NCBI RefSeq assembly: GCF_001439845.1
Contig: NZ_JYLO01000002.1
Span: forward strand, 1-64,000
Reading direction: 5' to 3'
DNA: 64,000 nt
DNA from: Pseudomonas lactis
GTDB taxonomy: Bacteria > Pseudomonadota > Gammaproteobacteria > Pseudomonadales > Pseudomonadaceae
In this document: positions 54,710 to 63,606 of the stretch, one piece after another
How positions within the stretch are numbered: the first letter of the stretch is position 1
Layout of the letters: each line of letters starts with the position of its first letter
Notes under the pieces: model-generated
Database searches by the model: none
Told to the model about the DNA's origin: nothing
What the model saw: the letters and a program-made list of their open reading frames with translations, nothing else
Position numbers and translations under genes: made by a program

Positions 54710-54741
54710 AGCGTTTTTCAATAACAAGAAGGAGGTGGTCC

Positions 54742-55722
54742 ATGTTCAAGCAAACACTCGGTGCCGTGGCACTGGCGATGGCGTTCAGCGGCTGGGTATC
54801 GGCTGAAGAAGTGAAGATCGGTTTCCTGGTCAAACAGGCTGAGGAACCCTGGTTTCAAACGGAGTGGGCATTCGCGGAAAAGGCCGGCAAAGAGCATGGT
54901 TTTACCGTGATCAAAATCGCCGTGCCCGATGGTGAAAAGACCTTGTCGGCTATCGACAGCCTGGCCGCCAACGGCGCGAAAGGCTTTGTGATCTGCCCGC
55001 CAGACGTGTCCCTGGGCCCGGCCATCGTCGCCAAGGCCAAGGTCAACGATTTGAAAGTGATGGCCGTGGATGACCGATTTGTCGATGCCAAAGGCAACTT
55101 TATGGAAGAGGTGCCGTACTTGGGCATGGCCGCATTTGAGGTGGGCCAGAAGCAGGGCGCTGCCATGGCCGCCGAAGCGAAAAAACGCGGTTGGGACTGG
55201 AAGGACACCTACGCGGTGATCAACACTTTCAACGAGCTCGACACCGGCAAGAAGCGCACCGACGGCTCGATCAAATCCCTGGAGGAGGCCGGTATTCCGA
55301 AGGATCACATCCTCACCGCTGCGCTGAAAACCCTCGATGTGCCCGGCAGCATGGACGCCACCAACTCGGCCCTGGTCAAGCTGCCGAGCGGGGCGAAGAA
55401 CCTGATCATCGGCGGCATGAACGACAACACCGTGCTCGGTGGCGTGCGCGCCACTGAGAGCGCCGGCTTCAAGGCCGCCAACGTGATCGGCATCGGCATC
55501 AATGGCACCGACGCCATCGGCGAATTGAAGAAAGCCGACAGCGGTTTCTTCGGCTCCATGCTGCCCAGCCCGCATATCGAAGGCTATAACACCGCGCTGG
55601 CGATGTATGAATGGGTCACCACTGGCAAGGAACCGGCCAAATACACCGCCATGGACGAGGTGACCTTGATCACCCGCGCCAATTTCCAGGAAGAACTGAC
55701 CAAGATCGGCCTGTGGAAATGA
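54742..55722 (+). CDS. araF: L-arabinose ABC transporter binding protein AraF
   Basis: A 326-residue periplasmic sugar-binding protein. The signal peptide covers residues 1-21 ([20 protein letters not shown], cleavage after SA). [20 protein letters not shown] and [21 protein letters not shown] regions (here [16 protein letters not shown]) are those of arabinose-binding protein. AAGGAGGTGG precedes the ATG. Its stop overlaps the araG start (ATGA). An open frame upstream to 54388 runs inside the SDR gene and is not coding. Confidence 0.92.
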   Translation: MFKQTLGAVALAMAFSGWVSAEEVKIGFLVKQAEEPWFQTEWAFAEKAGKEHGFTVIKIAVPDGEKTLSAIDSLAANGAKGFVICPPDVSLGPAIVAKAKVNDLKVMAVDDRFVDAKGNFMEEVPYLGMAAFEVGQKQGAAMAAEAKKRGWDWKDTYAVINTFNELDTGKKRTDGSIKSLEEAGIPKDHILTAALKTLDVPGSMDATNSALVKLPSGAKNLIIGGMNDNTVLGGVRATESAGFKAANVIGIGINGTDAIGELKKADSGFFGSMLPSPHIEGYNTALAMYEWVTTGKEPAKYTAMDEVTLITRANFQEELTKIGLWK

Positions 55723-57218
55723 GCGGCGCGGCCCTGCGTTTCAATGGCATCGGCAAGGAGTTTCCCGGTGTGAAAGCCCTGGCGCAGATCAGCTTTGAAG
55801 CGCGGCCGCATTCGGTGCACGCGCTGATGGGCGAGAACGGCGCAGGCAAGTCGACCCTGCTGAAAATCCTCGGCGGCGCCTACATTCCATCCACCGGCAC
55901 CGTGCAAATCGGCGCGCAAACCATGGCGTTCAAATGCGCCGCCGACAGCATCGCCAGCGGTGTGGCGGTGATTCACCAAGAGCTGCACCTGGTGCCGGAA
56001 ATGAGCGTGGCCGAGAACCTCTTTCTCGGGCATTTGCCCACGCGCTTTGGCGTGGTCAACCGAGGCCTGCTGCGCAAGCAGGCCCTGACCTGCCTCAAGG
56101 GCCTGGCCGATGAAATCGACCCCGACGAGAAGCTCGGGCGCCTGTCCCTGGGCCAGCGCCAATTGGTGGAAATCGCCAAAGCGCTGTCCCGCGGCGCCAA
56201 CGTGATCGCCTTTGATGAACCCACCAGCAGTTTATCGGCGCGGGAAATCGACCGCTTGATGGCGATCATCGCGCGCCTGCGCGATGAGGGCAAAGTGGTG
56301 CTCTACGTGTCCCATCGCATGGAGGAGGTGTTCCGTATTTGCGATGCGGTGACGGTGTTCAAGGACGGCCGCTACGTGCGCACCTTCGAGGACATGAGCA
56401 CACTGACCCATGACCAGTTGGTGACCTGCATGGTCGGTCGCGATATCCAGGATATCTACGATTACCGCCCGCGCGAGCTGGGCGAAGTGGCGCTCAAGGT
56501 GGACGGCTTGCTCGGTCCCGGCCTGCGTGAACCAATCAGTTTCCAGGTGCGCAAGGGCGAGATCCTGGGCCTGTTCGGGCTAGTGGGCGCGGGGCGTACC
56601 GAGCTGTTTCGCCTGCTCAGTGGGTTAGAGCGCGCCAGTGCCGGCAGCCTGGAACTGTGCGGGCAAGCGCTGCAACTGCGCTCACCCCGCGACGCCATCG
56701 CCGCCGGGGTATTGCTGTGTCCGGAGGACCGCAAGAAAGAGGGCATCATCCCGCTGGGCAGCGTCGCTGAAAACATCAACATCAGCGCCCGTGGCGCCCA
56801 TTCCACCTTCGGCTGGCTGTTGCGCGAAGGCTGGGAGAAAGGTAACGCCGACCGGCAGATCCAGGCGATGCGGGTCAAAACGCCGAACGCGGCGCAGAAG
56901 ATCATGTACCTGTCCGGCGGCAACCAACAGAAAGCCATCCTTGGCCGCTGGTTGTCGATGCCGATGAAGGTGTTGCTGCTCGACGAACCCACTCGCGGTA
57001 TCGACATCGGCGCCAAGTCGGAGATCTACCAGATCATCCATAACCTGGCGGCCAGCGGCATTGCGGTGATCGTGGTGTCCAGCGACCTGATGGAGGTGAT
57101 GGGTATCTGCGACCGCATCCTGGTGATGAGTGAAGGCGCCTTGACCGGTGAGTTACCCCGCGCCCAAGCGGATGAAGCGCGCCTGCTGCAACTGGCGCTG
57201 CCACAGTCGCGGGCTTGA
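55719..57218 (+). CDS. araG: L-arabinose ABC transporter ATPase AraG
   Basis: A 499-residue double ATPase. The first half has Walker [10 protein letters not shown] (about residue 38), signature [15 protein letters not shown] and Walker [12 protein letters not shown]. The second half has a degenerate first loop (LVGAGRTE), signature [16 protein letters not shown] and [16 protein letters not shown]. This is the usual sugar-ABC layout. It starts within the araF stop codon. Confidence 0.94.
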   Translation: MSGAALRFNGIGKEFPGVKALAQISFEARPHSVHALMGENGAGKSTLLKILGGAYIPSTGTVQIGAQTMAFKCAADSIASGVAVIHQELHLVPEMSVAENLFLGHLPTRFGVVNRGLLRKQALTCLKGLADEIDPDEKLGRLSLGQRQLVEIAKALSRGANVIAFDEPTSSLSAREIDRLMAIIARLRDEGKVVLYVSHRMEEVFRICDAVTVFKDGRYVRTFEDMSTLTHDQLVTCMVGRDIQDIYDYRPRELGEVALKVDGLLGPGLREPISFQVRKGEILGLFGLVGAGRTELFRLLSGLERASAGSLELCGQALQLRSPRDAIAAGVLLCPEDRKKEGIIPLGSVAENINISARGAHSTFGWLLREGWEKGNADRQIQAMRVKTPNAAQKIMYLSGGNQQKAILGRWLSMPMKVLLLDEPTRGIDIGAKSEIYQIIHNLAASGIAVIVVSSDLMEVMGICDRILVMSEGALTGELPRAQADEARLLQLALPQSRA

Positions 57219-57240
57219 ACAAGAACAAGAGGGTTTGGCT

Positions 57241-58206
57241 ATGTCTCAGGTAAAAACAGCAAAGGGCTTCTGGCCGGGTTTCAATCAGCGCAAATTTCTC
57301 GATGATTGGGTGATGCTTTTGGCGGCGCTGGGCATTTTTGTGCTCAGCGCGGTGTTCATCGATAACTTCCTGTCGCCGTTGAACATGCGCGGCCTCGGTC
57401 TGGCGATTTCCACCGTGGGCATCGCCGCCTGCACCATGCTGTTCTGCCTGGCCTCGGGGCACTTCGACTTGTCGGTAGGCTCGGTGATCGCCTGCGCCGG
57501 GGTGGTGGCGGGCATCGTGATGCGCGACACCGACAGCGTGGTACTCGGCGTGTCGGCGGCCTTGGCCATGGGCCTGGTGGTAGGGCTGATCAACGGCATC
57601 GTGATCGCCAAGCTGCGCATCAACGCGTTGATTGCCACCCTGGCAACCATGCAGATTGTGCGCGGCCTGGCCTACATCTTCTCCAACGGCAAGGCGGTGG
57701 GGGTGATGAATGAAGGGTTCTTCGTGTTCGGCAACGGCCAACTGCTGGGCGTGCCGGTGCCGATCATCATCACCGTGCTGTGCTTTGTGTTCTTTGGCTG
57801 GCTGCTCAATTACACCACCTACGGGCGCAACACCATGGCCATTGGCGGCAACCAGGAAGCCGCGTTGCTGGCGGGGGTGAATGTCGATCGCACCAAGATC
57901 ATCATCTTTGCCACGCACGGTTTGATCGGCGCCTTGGCCGGGGTGATCCTCGCCTCACGCATGACCTCGGGCCAGCCGATGATTGGCCAGGGTTTCGAGC
58001 TGACGGTGATTTCGGCGTGCGTGCTGGGCGGCGTGTCGTTGAGCGGCGGTATCGGCATGATCCGCCATGTGATTGCCGGGGTGTTGATTCTGGCGATCAT
58101 CGAGAATGCGATGAACCTGAAGAACATCGATACCTTTTACCAGTATGTGATTCGTGGCTCGATCCTGTTGCTGGCGGTGATAATCGACCGCATGAAACAA
58201 CGCTGA
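57241..58206 (+). CDS. araH: L-arabinose ABC transporter permease AraH
   Basis: A 321-residue inner-membrane permease of the sugar ABC type with about nine hydrophobic segments. LASGHFDLSVGSVIACAGVV, TLATMQIVRGLAYIFSNG and the EAA-like GGNQEAALLAGVNVDRTKII are present. It starts 22 nt after araG with AAGAGGG upstream. A short REP-derived hairpin follows. Confidence 0.94.
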   Translation: MSQVKTAKGFWPGFNQRKFLDDWVMLLAALGIFVLSAVFIDNFLSPLNMRGLGLAISTVGIAACTMLFCLASGHFDLSVGSVIACAGVVAGIVMRDTDSVVLGVSAALAMGLVVGLINGIVIAKLRINALIATLATMQIVRGLAYIFSNGKAVGVMNEGFFVFGNGQLLGVPVPIIITVLCFVFFGWLLNYTTYGRNTMAIGGNQEAALLAGVNVDRTKIIIFATHGLIGALAGVILASRMTSGQPMIGQGFELTVISACVLGGVSLSGGIGMIRHVIAGVLILAIIENAMNLKNIDTFYQYVIRGSILLLAVIIDRMKQR

Positions 58207-58229
58207 TGTTCACCCTGTGAAGATCAAAC

Positions 58230-58256
58230 TGTGGGAGCAGGCAAGCCAGCTCCCAC
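58230..58256. repeat. Minimal REP hairpin after araH
   Basis: TGTGGGAGC and GCTCCCAC flank AGGCAAGCCA: a REP doublet reduced to one hairpin. Its place between araH and the IclR gene suggests a role in 3'-end stability or partial termination. Confidence 0.75.
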
Positions 58257-58326
58257 CTTGGATCTCCTGTGTTCAGGAGGGCCGTATTTGCCATAATGCC
58301 CCCGCTTTCATACTTATAGGCCCGAT

Positions 58327-59130
58327 ATGCAGGAAAACGCCCACACCCCCGTCAAAGACGCCGCCCCCACCGGCACCCAGACCCTGTTGCGCGGCCTGGG
58401 CGTGGTGCAAGCGGTGGCGGCCGGTGCGCGGGATCTCAAGGAGATCGCCCGGCGCATCGGCACCACGCGCAGCACGACACACCGCCTGGCCAGTTGCCTG
58501 GTAGACGAGCGCTACCTGCGCGTGGTGCCCCAGGTCGGTTATCTGCTGGGGCCCAAGCTGATCGAGTTGGGGTTCCAGGCCCGTGAAGAATTGCCCTTGG
58601 TGAACCTGGCGGTGCCGTACCTGGACGAGTTGTCGGCGCTGACCGGCGACACCATTCACCTGGCGATTCGTGAATACGACGAGGTGCTTTACCTGCACAA
58701 GAACCCCGGCCGCAACGGCCCGGAAATGCGCTCGCGGGTCGGCCATCGTATGCCGCTGGCGCGCACCGGTATCGGCAAGGCGTTGATGCTCGATGATTCA
58801 CCGCAGGAGTGGCAGCGCTTGTACGAGGCGAGCTTGCCGACGGCGGGCAAAAGCCTGCAATGGCCGCAGCACCCGGAGCAATCCTGGGCGCAGTTCGAAC
58901 AGCGCATGCATGAGTATGTGGAGGGGGGCTACGCGTTCGACCTGGAAGACAACGAGCCTTCGATCCGCTGCGTGGCGGCACCGGTGCGCGATGCCAGCGG
59001 GCGCATTGTCGCCGGCATCAGCATCGCCAGTACGGTGCCCTACATGCCGCTGGAGAAAATGGCCGAGCTGATCCCTGTGATCAAACAGGTCGCAGCCCGG
59101 CTGTCAGCGGAGTTGGGCGCCAAAGCCTGA
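58327..59130 (+). CDS. IclR-family transcriptional regulator
   Basis: A 267-residue regulator. The winged helix (residues 18-80, LKEIARRIGTTRSTTHRLAS) is followed by an IclR effector domain (residues 90-262, with the RVGHRMPLARTGIGKALML and AAPVRDASGRIVAGISIA blocks). It is on the same strand, 120 nt after araH, so it probably controls the SDR-araFGH operon. It ends directly against the convergent alcohol dehydrogenase gene. Confidence 0.9.
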   Translation: MQENAHTPVKDAAPTGTQTLLRGLGVVQAVAAGARDLKEIARRIGTTRSTTHRLASCLVDERYLRVVPQVGYLLGPKLIELGFQAREELPLVNLAVPYLDELSALTGDTIHLAIREYDEVLYLHKNPGRNGPEMRSRVGHRMPLARTGIGKALMLDDSPQEWQRLYEASLPTAGKSLQWPQHPEQSWAQFEQRMHEYVEGGYAFDLEDNEPSIRCVAAPVRDASGRIVAGISIASTVPYMPLEKMAELIPVIKQVAARLSAELGAKA

Positions 59131-60183
59131 TCAGGCTTTCAGGCTCGCCATGTCGATGACAAAGCGGTACTTCACGTCACCGGCGATCATGCGCGTATAA
59201 GCCTCGTTGATCTGGCGAATGTCGAGCATCTCGATGTCGCAGGTAATGCCATGCTCGGCGCAGAAATCCAGGACTTCCTGGGTTTCGGCAATGCCGCCGA
59301 TCAGCGAACCGGCCAACACTTTACGGCCCAGCACCAGCTTGGCGGCGTTGACGGGCGGGTCCACCGGCTCGATCAGGCCGACCAGGATATGCACGCCGTC
59401 AAAGCGCAGCACATCGAGGTAGGGGTTCAGGTCGTGCTGCACCGGGATGGTGTCCAGCAGGAAATCGAAGTACCCCGCAGCAGCTTTCATCTGCTCGGCA
59501 TCGGTGGACACGATCACATGGTCGGCGCCCTGGCGACGGCCTTCCTCGGCCTTGCTGGCCGAACGGGTGAACAGCGTGACTTCGGCGCCCATGGCCTTGG
59601 CGAACTTGATGCCCATATGGCCCAGGCCGCCCATGCCGAGGATCCCGACTTTATCGCCGGCTTTTACGCCGTAGTGCTTGAGTGGCGAGTAGGTGGTGAT
59701 GCCTGCGCACAGGATCGGCGCAGCGCTGGCCAGGTCAAGCTTGGCCGGGATCTTCACCACAAAGTGTTCACTGACCACGATGCTGTCGGAATAGCCGCCC
59801 ATGGTGTTGCTGCCATCCACGCGGTCCGGCGTGGCGTAGGTCATGGTCGGGCCTTCGAGGCAATACTGCTCAAGGTCTGCTTGGCAGGCTTGGCAGTGAC
59901 GGCACGAGTCCACCATGCAGCCTACGCCCACCAGGTCGCCGACTTTATGCGCGGTCACGTTGGCGCCGACCGCAGTGACCTTGCCGACAATCTCGTGGCC
60001 CGGCATCAGCGGGTACACGGCAATGCCCCATTCGTTGCGAGCCTGGTGGATGTCGGAGTGGCACACGCCGCAGTAGAGAATCTCGATGGCTACGTCATCG
60101 ACGCGCGGGCTGCGGCGTTCAAATGACATCGGGGCGAGGGGCGTGGTGGCCGACTGGGCGGCGTAACCGATGGCGGTGTACAT
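59131..60183 (-). CDS. Zinc-dependent alcohol dehydrogenase, YahK/AdhC-like
   Basis: A 350-residue medium-chain dehydrogenase of the cinnamyl-alcohol-dehydrogenase group. The catalytic zinc site is GVCHSDIH (Cys about 38) and GHEIVG; the structural zinc site is CRHCQACQADLEQYC; the cofactor loop is GMGGLGHMG. Relatives such as YahK reduce a range of aldehydes with NADPH. The ATG is at 60183; a longer open frame to 60339 reaches into the divergent promoter region. It is divergent from an AraC gene. Confidence 0.92.
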   Translation of the reverse strand: MYTAIGYAAQSATTPLAPMSFERRSPRVDDVAIEILYCGVCHSDIHQARNEWGIAVYPLMPGHEIVGKVTAVGANVTAHKVGDLVGVGCMVDSCRHCQACQADLEQYCLEGPTMTYATPDRVDGSNTMGGYSDSIVVSEHFVVKIPAKLDLASAAPILCAGITTYSPLKHYGVKAGDKVGILGMGGLGHMGIKFAKAMGAEVTLFTRSASKAEEGRRQGADHVIVSTDAEQMKAAAGYFDFLLDTIPVQHDLNPYLDVLRFDGVHILVGLIEPVDPPVNAAKLVLGRKVLAGSLIGGIAETQEVLDFCAEHGITCDIEMLDIRQINEAYTRMIAGDVKYRFVIDMASLKA

Positions 60184-60363
60184 AGTAAACCTCACAAAAG
60201 CTTGGACTGCAGAGGCGGCAAAGTCTGCGCGCCGGCCCCTGGCGCGAACATGGCAATTGCTCCGAGTCTCATGCCTATTCGTCCGGCAGTGCCTGAGGTT
60301 TGGATATATTGGCCGCCAGACCTGCGATGATGCTGTCATCCCTCATTCGCGAAGTTTTTTGCC

Positions 60364-61257
60364 ATGCTGTTGACCCGCCATTTGGACGCCAATGCCACGC
60401 TGGTTGCCTTGATCGAAGGGCTCACGCCCCGCGATGGTTTTTCCCCGACCCACCTGCCCGGCGTGCAGGTGCTGCGCGCCAGTTGCGATGTGGCGCGTGG
60501 GCCGCAGATCTATGAGCCAAGCCTGATGTTCGTGGCTCAGGGCAGCAAGGTCGCCTACCTTGGCCCGCGCACCCTGGAGTATGGCGCCGGGCATTACCTG
60601 ATCCAGGCCATGCCGGTGCCGTTCGAATGCGAGACCTTTGCCATGGCCCCCGAGGCGCCGCTGTATGGCGTCACGGTAGGCATCGACCGCGTGGTGTTGG
60701 GCGAGCTGGTGATCGCCATGGGCATGCAGGCCGGGCCGCCGCCGACCGCGCAGACCTTGGAGTCGATGAGTTCGGTGGTGCTGGACGATGCGATGCGCGG
60801 CTGCGTCGAGCGGTTGTTGCAGTGCCTGCACGATCCGCTGGAAAGCCGGATCATGGGGCCTGCGCGGGTGCGCGAATTGTTGTTCACCGCCTTGCGCGGG
60901 CCCCAGGCTGATGTGTTGCGTGCGCTGGTGGAACAGCAGGGGCAGTTTTCGCGCATCGCCACCTCATTGAATCACCTGCATGCCCATTACGCCGAGCCGC
61001 TGAATATCGAAACGTTGGCCGGATTTGCGCACATGAGTGCCTCGACCTTTCATGAGCATTTCAAACGCTGCACCTTATTGTCACCGGTGCAGTACCTCAA
61101 GCGCTTGCGGTTATTGAAGGCCCAGCAGTTGTTGCTGGTGGAAGGCATGAGTGTGGCGCAGGCGGCGCACAAGGTGGGGTACCAGAGTACGTCGCAGTTC
61201 AGTCGGGAATACAAACGCTACTTCCTGCGCAACCCGGGCGAAGAGCGGGCGGCCTGA
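60364..61257 (+). CDS. AraC-family regulator, AraC_N type
   Basis: A 297-residue regulator. The N-terminal AraC_N cupin domain (residues 20-175, PQIYEPSLMFVAQGSKVAYL) is followed by two helix-turn-helix motifs (residues 200-290, IETLAGFAHMSASTFHEHFK and MSVAQAAHKVGYQSTSQFSR). It is of the type of YqhC, which activates an adjacent aldehyde reductase gene. The divergent alcohol dehydrogenase gene is the likely target. Confidence 0.9.
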   Translation: MLLTRHLDANATLVALIEGLTPRDGFSPTHLPGVQVLRASCDVARGPQIYEPSLMFVAQGSKVAYLGPRTLEYGAGHYLIQAMPVPFECETFAMAPEAPLYGVTVGIDRVVLGELVIAMGMQAGPPPTAQTLESMSSVVLDDAMRGCVERLLQCLHDPLESRIMGPARVRELLFTALRGPQADVLRALVEQQGQFSRIATSLNHLHAHYAEPLNIETLAGFAHMSASTFHEHFKRCTLLSPVQYLKRLRLLKAQQLLLVEGMSVAQAAHKVGYQSTSQFSREYKRYFLRNPGEERAA

Positions 61258-61271
61258 CACCCCACGGTCTG

Positions 61272-61359
61272 TGTGGGAGCTGGCTTGCCTGCGATAGCGG
61301 TGTGTCAGCCATACATTTGGCACCTGAAGACCGCCATCGCAGGCAAGCCAGCTCCCACA
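61272..61359. repeat. REP doublet (REPIN-like), GTGGGAGC type
   Basis: TGTGGGAGCTGGCTTGCCTG and its inverted copy flank about 40 bases after the AraC gene. Confidence 0.87.
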
Positions 61360-61380
61360 TTTTGATCGATGTCGCCCACA

Positions 61381-61410
61381 AAAAAGGCTCCCATCTCGGG
61401 AGCCTTTTTT
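61381..61410. terminator. Bidirectional terminator between the AraC and ETF-QO genes
   Basis: AAAAAGGCTCCC and GGGAGCCTTTTTT pair across ATCTC, with A and T runs on the two sides. It ends both convergent transcripts. Confidence 0.92.
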
Positions 61411-61425
61411 GGCCAAACGAACGAC

Positions 61426-63090
61426 TTACATATTCGGGTAAGTCGGCCCGCCCGCACCTTCCGGCGTCACCCAGGTGATGTTTTGCGAAGGGTCCTTGAT
61501 GTCACAGGTCTTGCAGTGCACGCAGTTCTGGGCGTTGATCTGGAAGCGCTTCTCGCCGTCTTCCTTGGTCACCACTTCATACACGCCAGCCGGGCAGTAG
61601 CGCTGCGCCGGTTCATCGTAGAGCGGCAGGTTGGTGCCGATCGGGATGCTTGGGTCCTTGAGCTTCAAGTGGCACGGCTGCTCTTCTTCATGGTTGGTAC
61701 CGGAGATGAACACCGAGCTCAGCTTGTCGAAGCTCAACTTGCCGTCGGGTTTGGGGTAGTCGATCTTCTGGCTGTCTTTGGCCAGCTTCAGGCAGGCGTA
61801 GTCCGGCTTGGTGTCGTGCAGAGTGAAAGGAATCTTGCCGCCGAAAATGTTCTGGTCGAGCCAGTTGAAACCGCCGCCGATGATTGCGCCGAACTTGTGC
61901 ACGGCCGGGCCGAAGTTGCGGCTGGCGAACAGTTCTTCGTACAGCCAGCTGGCTTTGAAGCTGTCGACATAGGTGGTCAGTTCGTCGCCGCCTTCAGATT
62001 CGGCGAACAGGCGGTCGGCCACGGCGTCGGCGGCGAGCATGCCGGACTTCATCGCGGTGTGGCTGCCTTTGATCTTGGCAAAGTTGAGGGTGCCCAGGTC
62101 GCAACCGATCAGCGCGCCGCCCTTGAAGACCATTTTCGGCAGCGAGTTCAGGCCACCTTTGCAGATCGCGCGAGCGCCGTAGCTGATGCGCTTGCCGCCT
62201 TCCAGGTACTGGGCCAGCACCGGGTGATGCTTGAGGCGCTGGAATTCATCGAACGGCGACAGGAAGGTGTTGCTGTAGGACAGGTCGACGATCAGGCCGA
62301 CCACCACTTGGTTGTTTTCCAGGTGATAAAGGAACGAGCCACCGGTGTTCTCGTTACCCATGATATCCAGCGGCCAACCGGCGGTGTGCACCACCAGGCC
62401 CGGCTGGTGCTTGGCAGGGTCGATTTCCCAGATTTCCTTCAGGCCGATGCCGTAGTGCTGGGCGTCGGCGTCGCTGTCCAGGTTGAAGCGCTGGATCAGT
62501 TGCTTGCCGATGTGGCCACGGCAACCTTCGGCGAACAGCGTGTACTTGCCACGCAGCTCCATGCCTGGGGTGTATAGGCCGTCTTTTGGCTTGCCTTCAC
62601 GGTCAACGCCGAGGTCGCCGGTGATGATCCCGCGTACCACGCCGTTCTCGTCGAACAGCGCTTCCTGGGCGGCGAAGCCTGGGTAGATTTCCACGCCCAG
62701 GTTCTCGGCCTGCTGGGCCAGCCAGCGGCACAGGTTGCCCAGGGAAATGATGTAGTTGCCTTCGTTGTGCATGGTCTTGGGCACAAAGAAGTCGGGCACC
62801 TTGGTGGAGGCTTCCGGGCTGCGCAGCACATAGATGTCGTCGCGCACCACCGGTGTGTTGAGCGGGGCGCCGAGTGCTTTCCAGTCCGGGAACAGTTCAT
62901 TCAGGGCACGTGGTTCAAACACGGCACCGGAGAGGATATGGGCGCCGACTTCGGAGCCTTTCTCGACCACGCAGACGCTGATTTCCTTACCGGCTTCGGC
63001 GGCCTTCTGCTTCAGTCGGCAGGCGGCAGACAGGCCCGCCGGGCCAGCGCCGACGATGACCACGTCGAATTCCATGTATTCGCGTTCCAC
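61426..63090 (-). CDS. Electron-transfer flavoprotein-ubiquinone oxidoreductase
   Basis: A 554-residue membrane-associated iron-sulfur flavoprotein that moves electrons from reduced ETF to ubiquinone during fatty-acid and amino-acid oxidation. The N-terminal FAD loop is DVVIVGAGPAGLSAACRLK (residues 8-26). The C-terminal cluster motif has CPAGVYEV and then NCVHCKTCDIKDP, supplying the four cysteines of the 4Fe-4S site. I start at the GTG at 63090 because AGGAGAT lies seven bases upstream; the ATG at 63075 is an alternative. It is divergent from etfB, its electron-donor partner. Confidence 0.95.
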   Translation of the reverse strand: MEREYMEFDVVIVGAGPAGLSAACRLKQKAAEAGKEISVCVVEKGSEVGAHILSGAVFEPRALNELFPDWKALGAPLNTPVVRDDIYVLRSPEASTKVPDFFVPKTMHNEGNYIISLGNLCRWLAQQAENLGVEIYPGFAAQEALFDENGVVRGIITGDLGVDREGKPKDGLYTPGMELRGKYTLFAEGCRGHIGKQLIQRFNLDSDADAQHYGIGLKEIWEIDPAKHQPGLVVHTAGWPLDIMGNENTGGSFLYHLENNQVVVGLIVDLSYSNTFLSPFDEFQRLKHHPVLAQYLEGGKRISYGARAICKGGLNSLPKMVFKGGALIGCDLGTLNFAKIKGSHTAMKSGMLAADAVADRLFAESEGGDELTTYVDSFKASWLYEELFASRNFGPAVHKFGAIIGGGFNWLDQNIFGGKIPFTLHDTKPDYACLKLAKDSQKIDYPKPDGKLSFDKLSSVFISGTNHEEEQPCHLKLKDPSIPIGTNLPLYDEPAQRYCPAGVYEVVTKEDGEKRFQINAQNCVHCKTCDIKDPSQNITWVTPEGAGGPTYPNM

Positions 63091-63194
63091 AGGCTATCTC
63101 CTACTCAAGGCTCAACAGGCTTTTTTTTCTAATGGGTGGAGGTTCGGTGTGGTTCTGCGCGAAGGCAGCACCCACCTGTCTCTCTAGGTGGCGC

Positions 63195-63223
63195 ATTATA
63201 TATAGACCACTGACAGCGTCCAA
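63195..63223 (-). promoter_or_regulatory. Sigma-70 promoter for the ETF-QO gene
   Basis: On the minus strand the sequence is TTGGAC, 17 bases, TATAAT. The -10 element is exact and the -35 element has two mismatches to TTGACA. The PsrA-like site is immediately upstream of the -35. Confidence 0.8.
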
Positions 63224-63225
63224 TA

Positions 63226-63239
63226 CAAACGTTTGTTTG
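63226..63239. promoter_or_regulatory. PsrA-like operator between the ETF-QO gene and etfB
   Basis: CAAACGTTTGTTTG reads as CAAAC, four bases, GTTTG, which fits the PsrA consensus (C/G)AAAC-N2-4-GTTTG as I remember it. PsrA is a fatty-acid-responsive TetR-type regulator of Pseudomonas, and ETF-QO genes are among its reported targets. Confidence 0.72.
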
Positions 63240-63295
63240 AATTGCCTGCAGCCTAGATAAATCAAAGCAACGGGGCTTATGACTGACCATTTTGC

Positions 63296-63331
63296 CGTAT
63301 TGACCAGAATAGGCGTTCCGGTCAAGATACG
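63296..63331. promoter_or_regulatory. Imperfect inverted repeat upstream of etfB
   Basis: CGTATTGACC pairs with GGTCAAGATACG across 14 bases, with one bulged base. It lies in the 516-base gap between the ETF-QO gene and etfB. Role unknown. Confidence 0.45.
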
Positions 63332-63473
63332 GTCGGTTTTGCGCTTCCCGTAGGCAGACTGCAGGTTTCAAGAGCACGTCCAAAGACAGGCCGAAGGCAA
63401 TAAAGGTGATGCGCACCCAAACGTTGGGGCGCAGTTTACACGCCGCGATAAAGAATGACCTCTCAGTCACCAC

Positions 63474-63489
63474 TGACGAACGGTCGTCA
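63474..63489. promoter_or_regulatory. Inverted repeat TGACGA-N4-TCGTCA upstream of etfB
   Basis: TGACGA and TCGTCA are perfect inverted copies around ACGG. The repeat is about 120 bp before the etfB ATG and could be an operator. I do not recognise the regulator. No gene was seen in the rest of this gap. Confidence 0.45.
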
Positions 63490-63606
63490 TTTCCCGTGTG
63501 CAAGGCCACTGCCGAGGTCTTTGGAGGTGCCCTTGTGTGCCGATGAGCATCAACCGCCAGGTTCGCCTAGGCGACTTTCTTTTCACCGGAGAGTAACGAG
63601 GAATCC

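Noticed and set aside
54388..54741. Extension of araF into the SDR gene
   Set aside because: This is an overlapping frame inside the SDR coding sequence; the araF signal peptide and AAGGAGG define the start at 54742.
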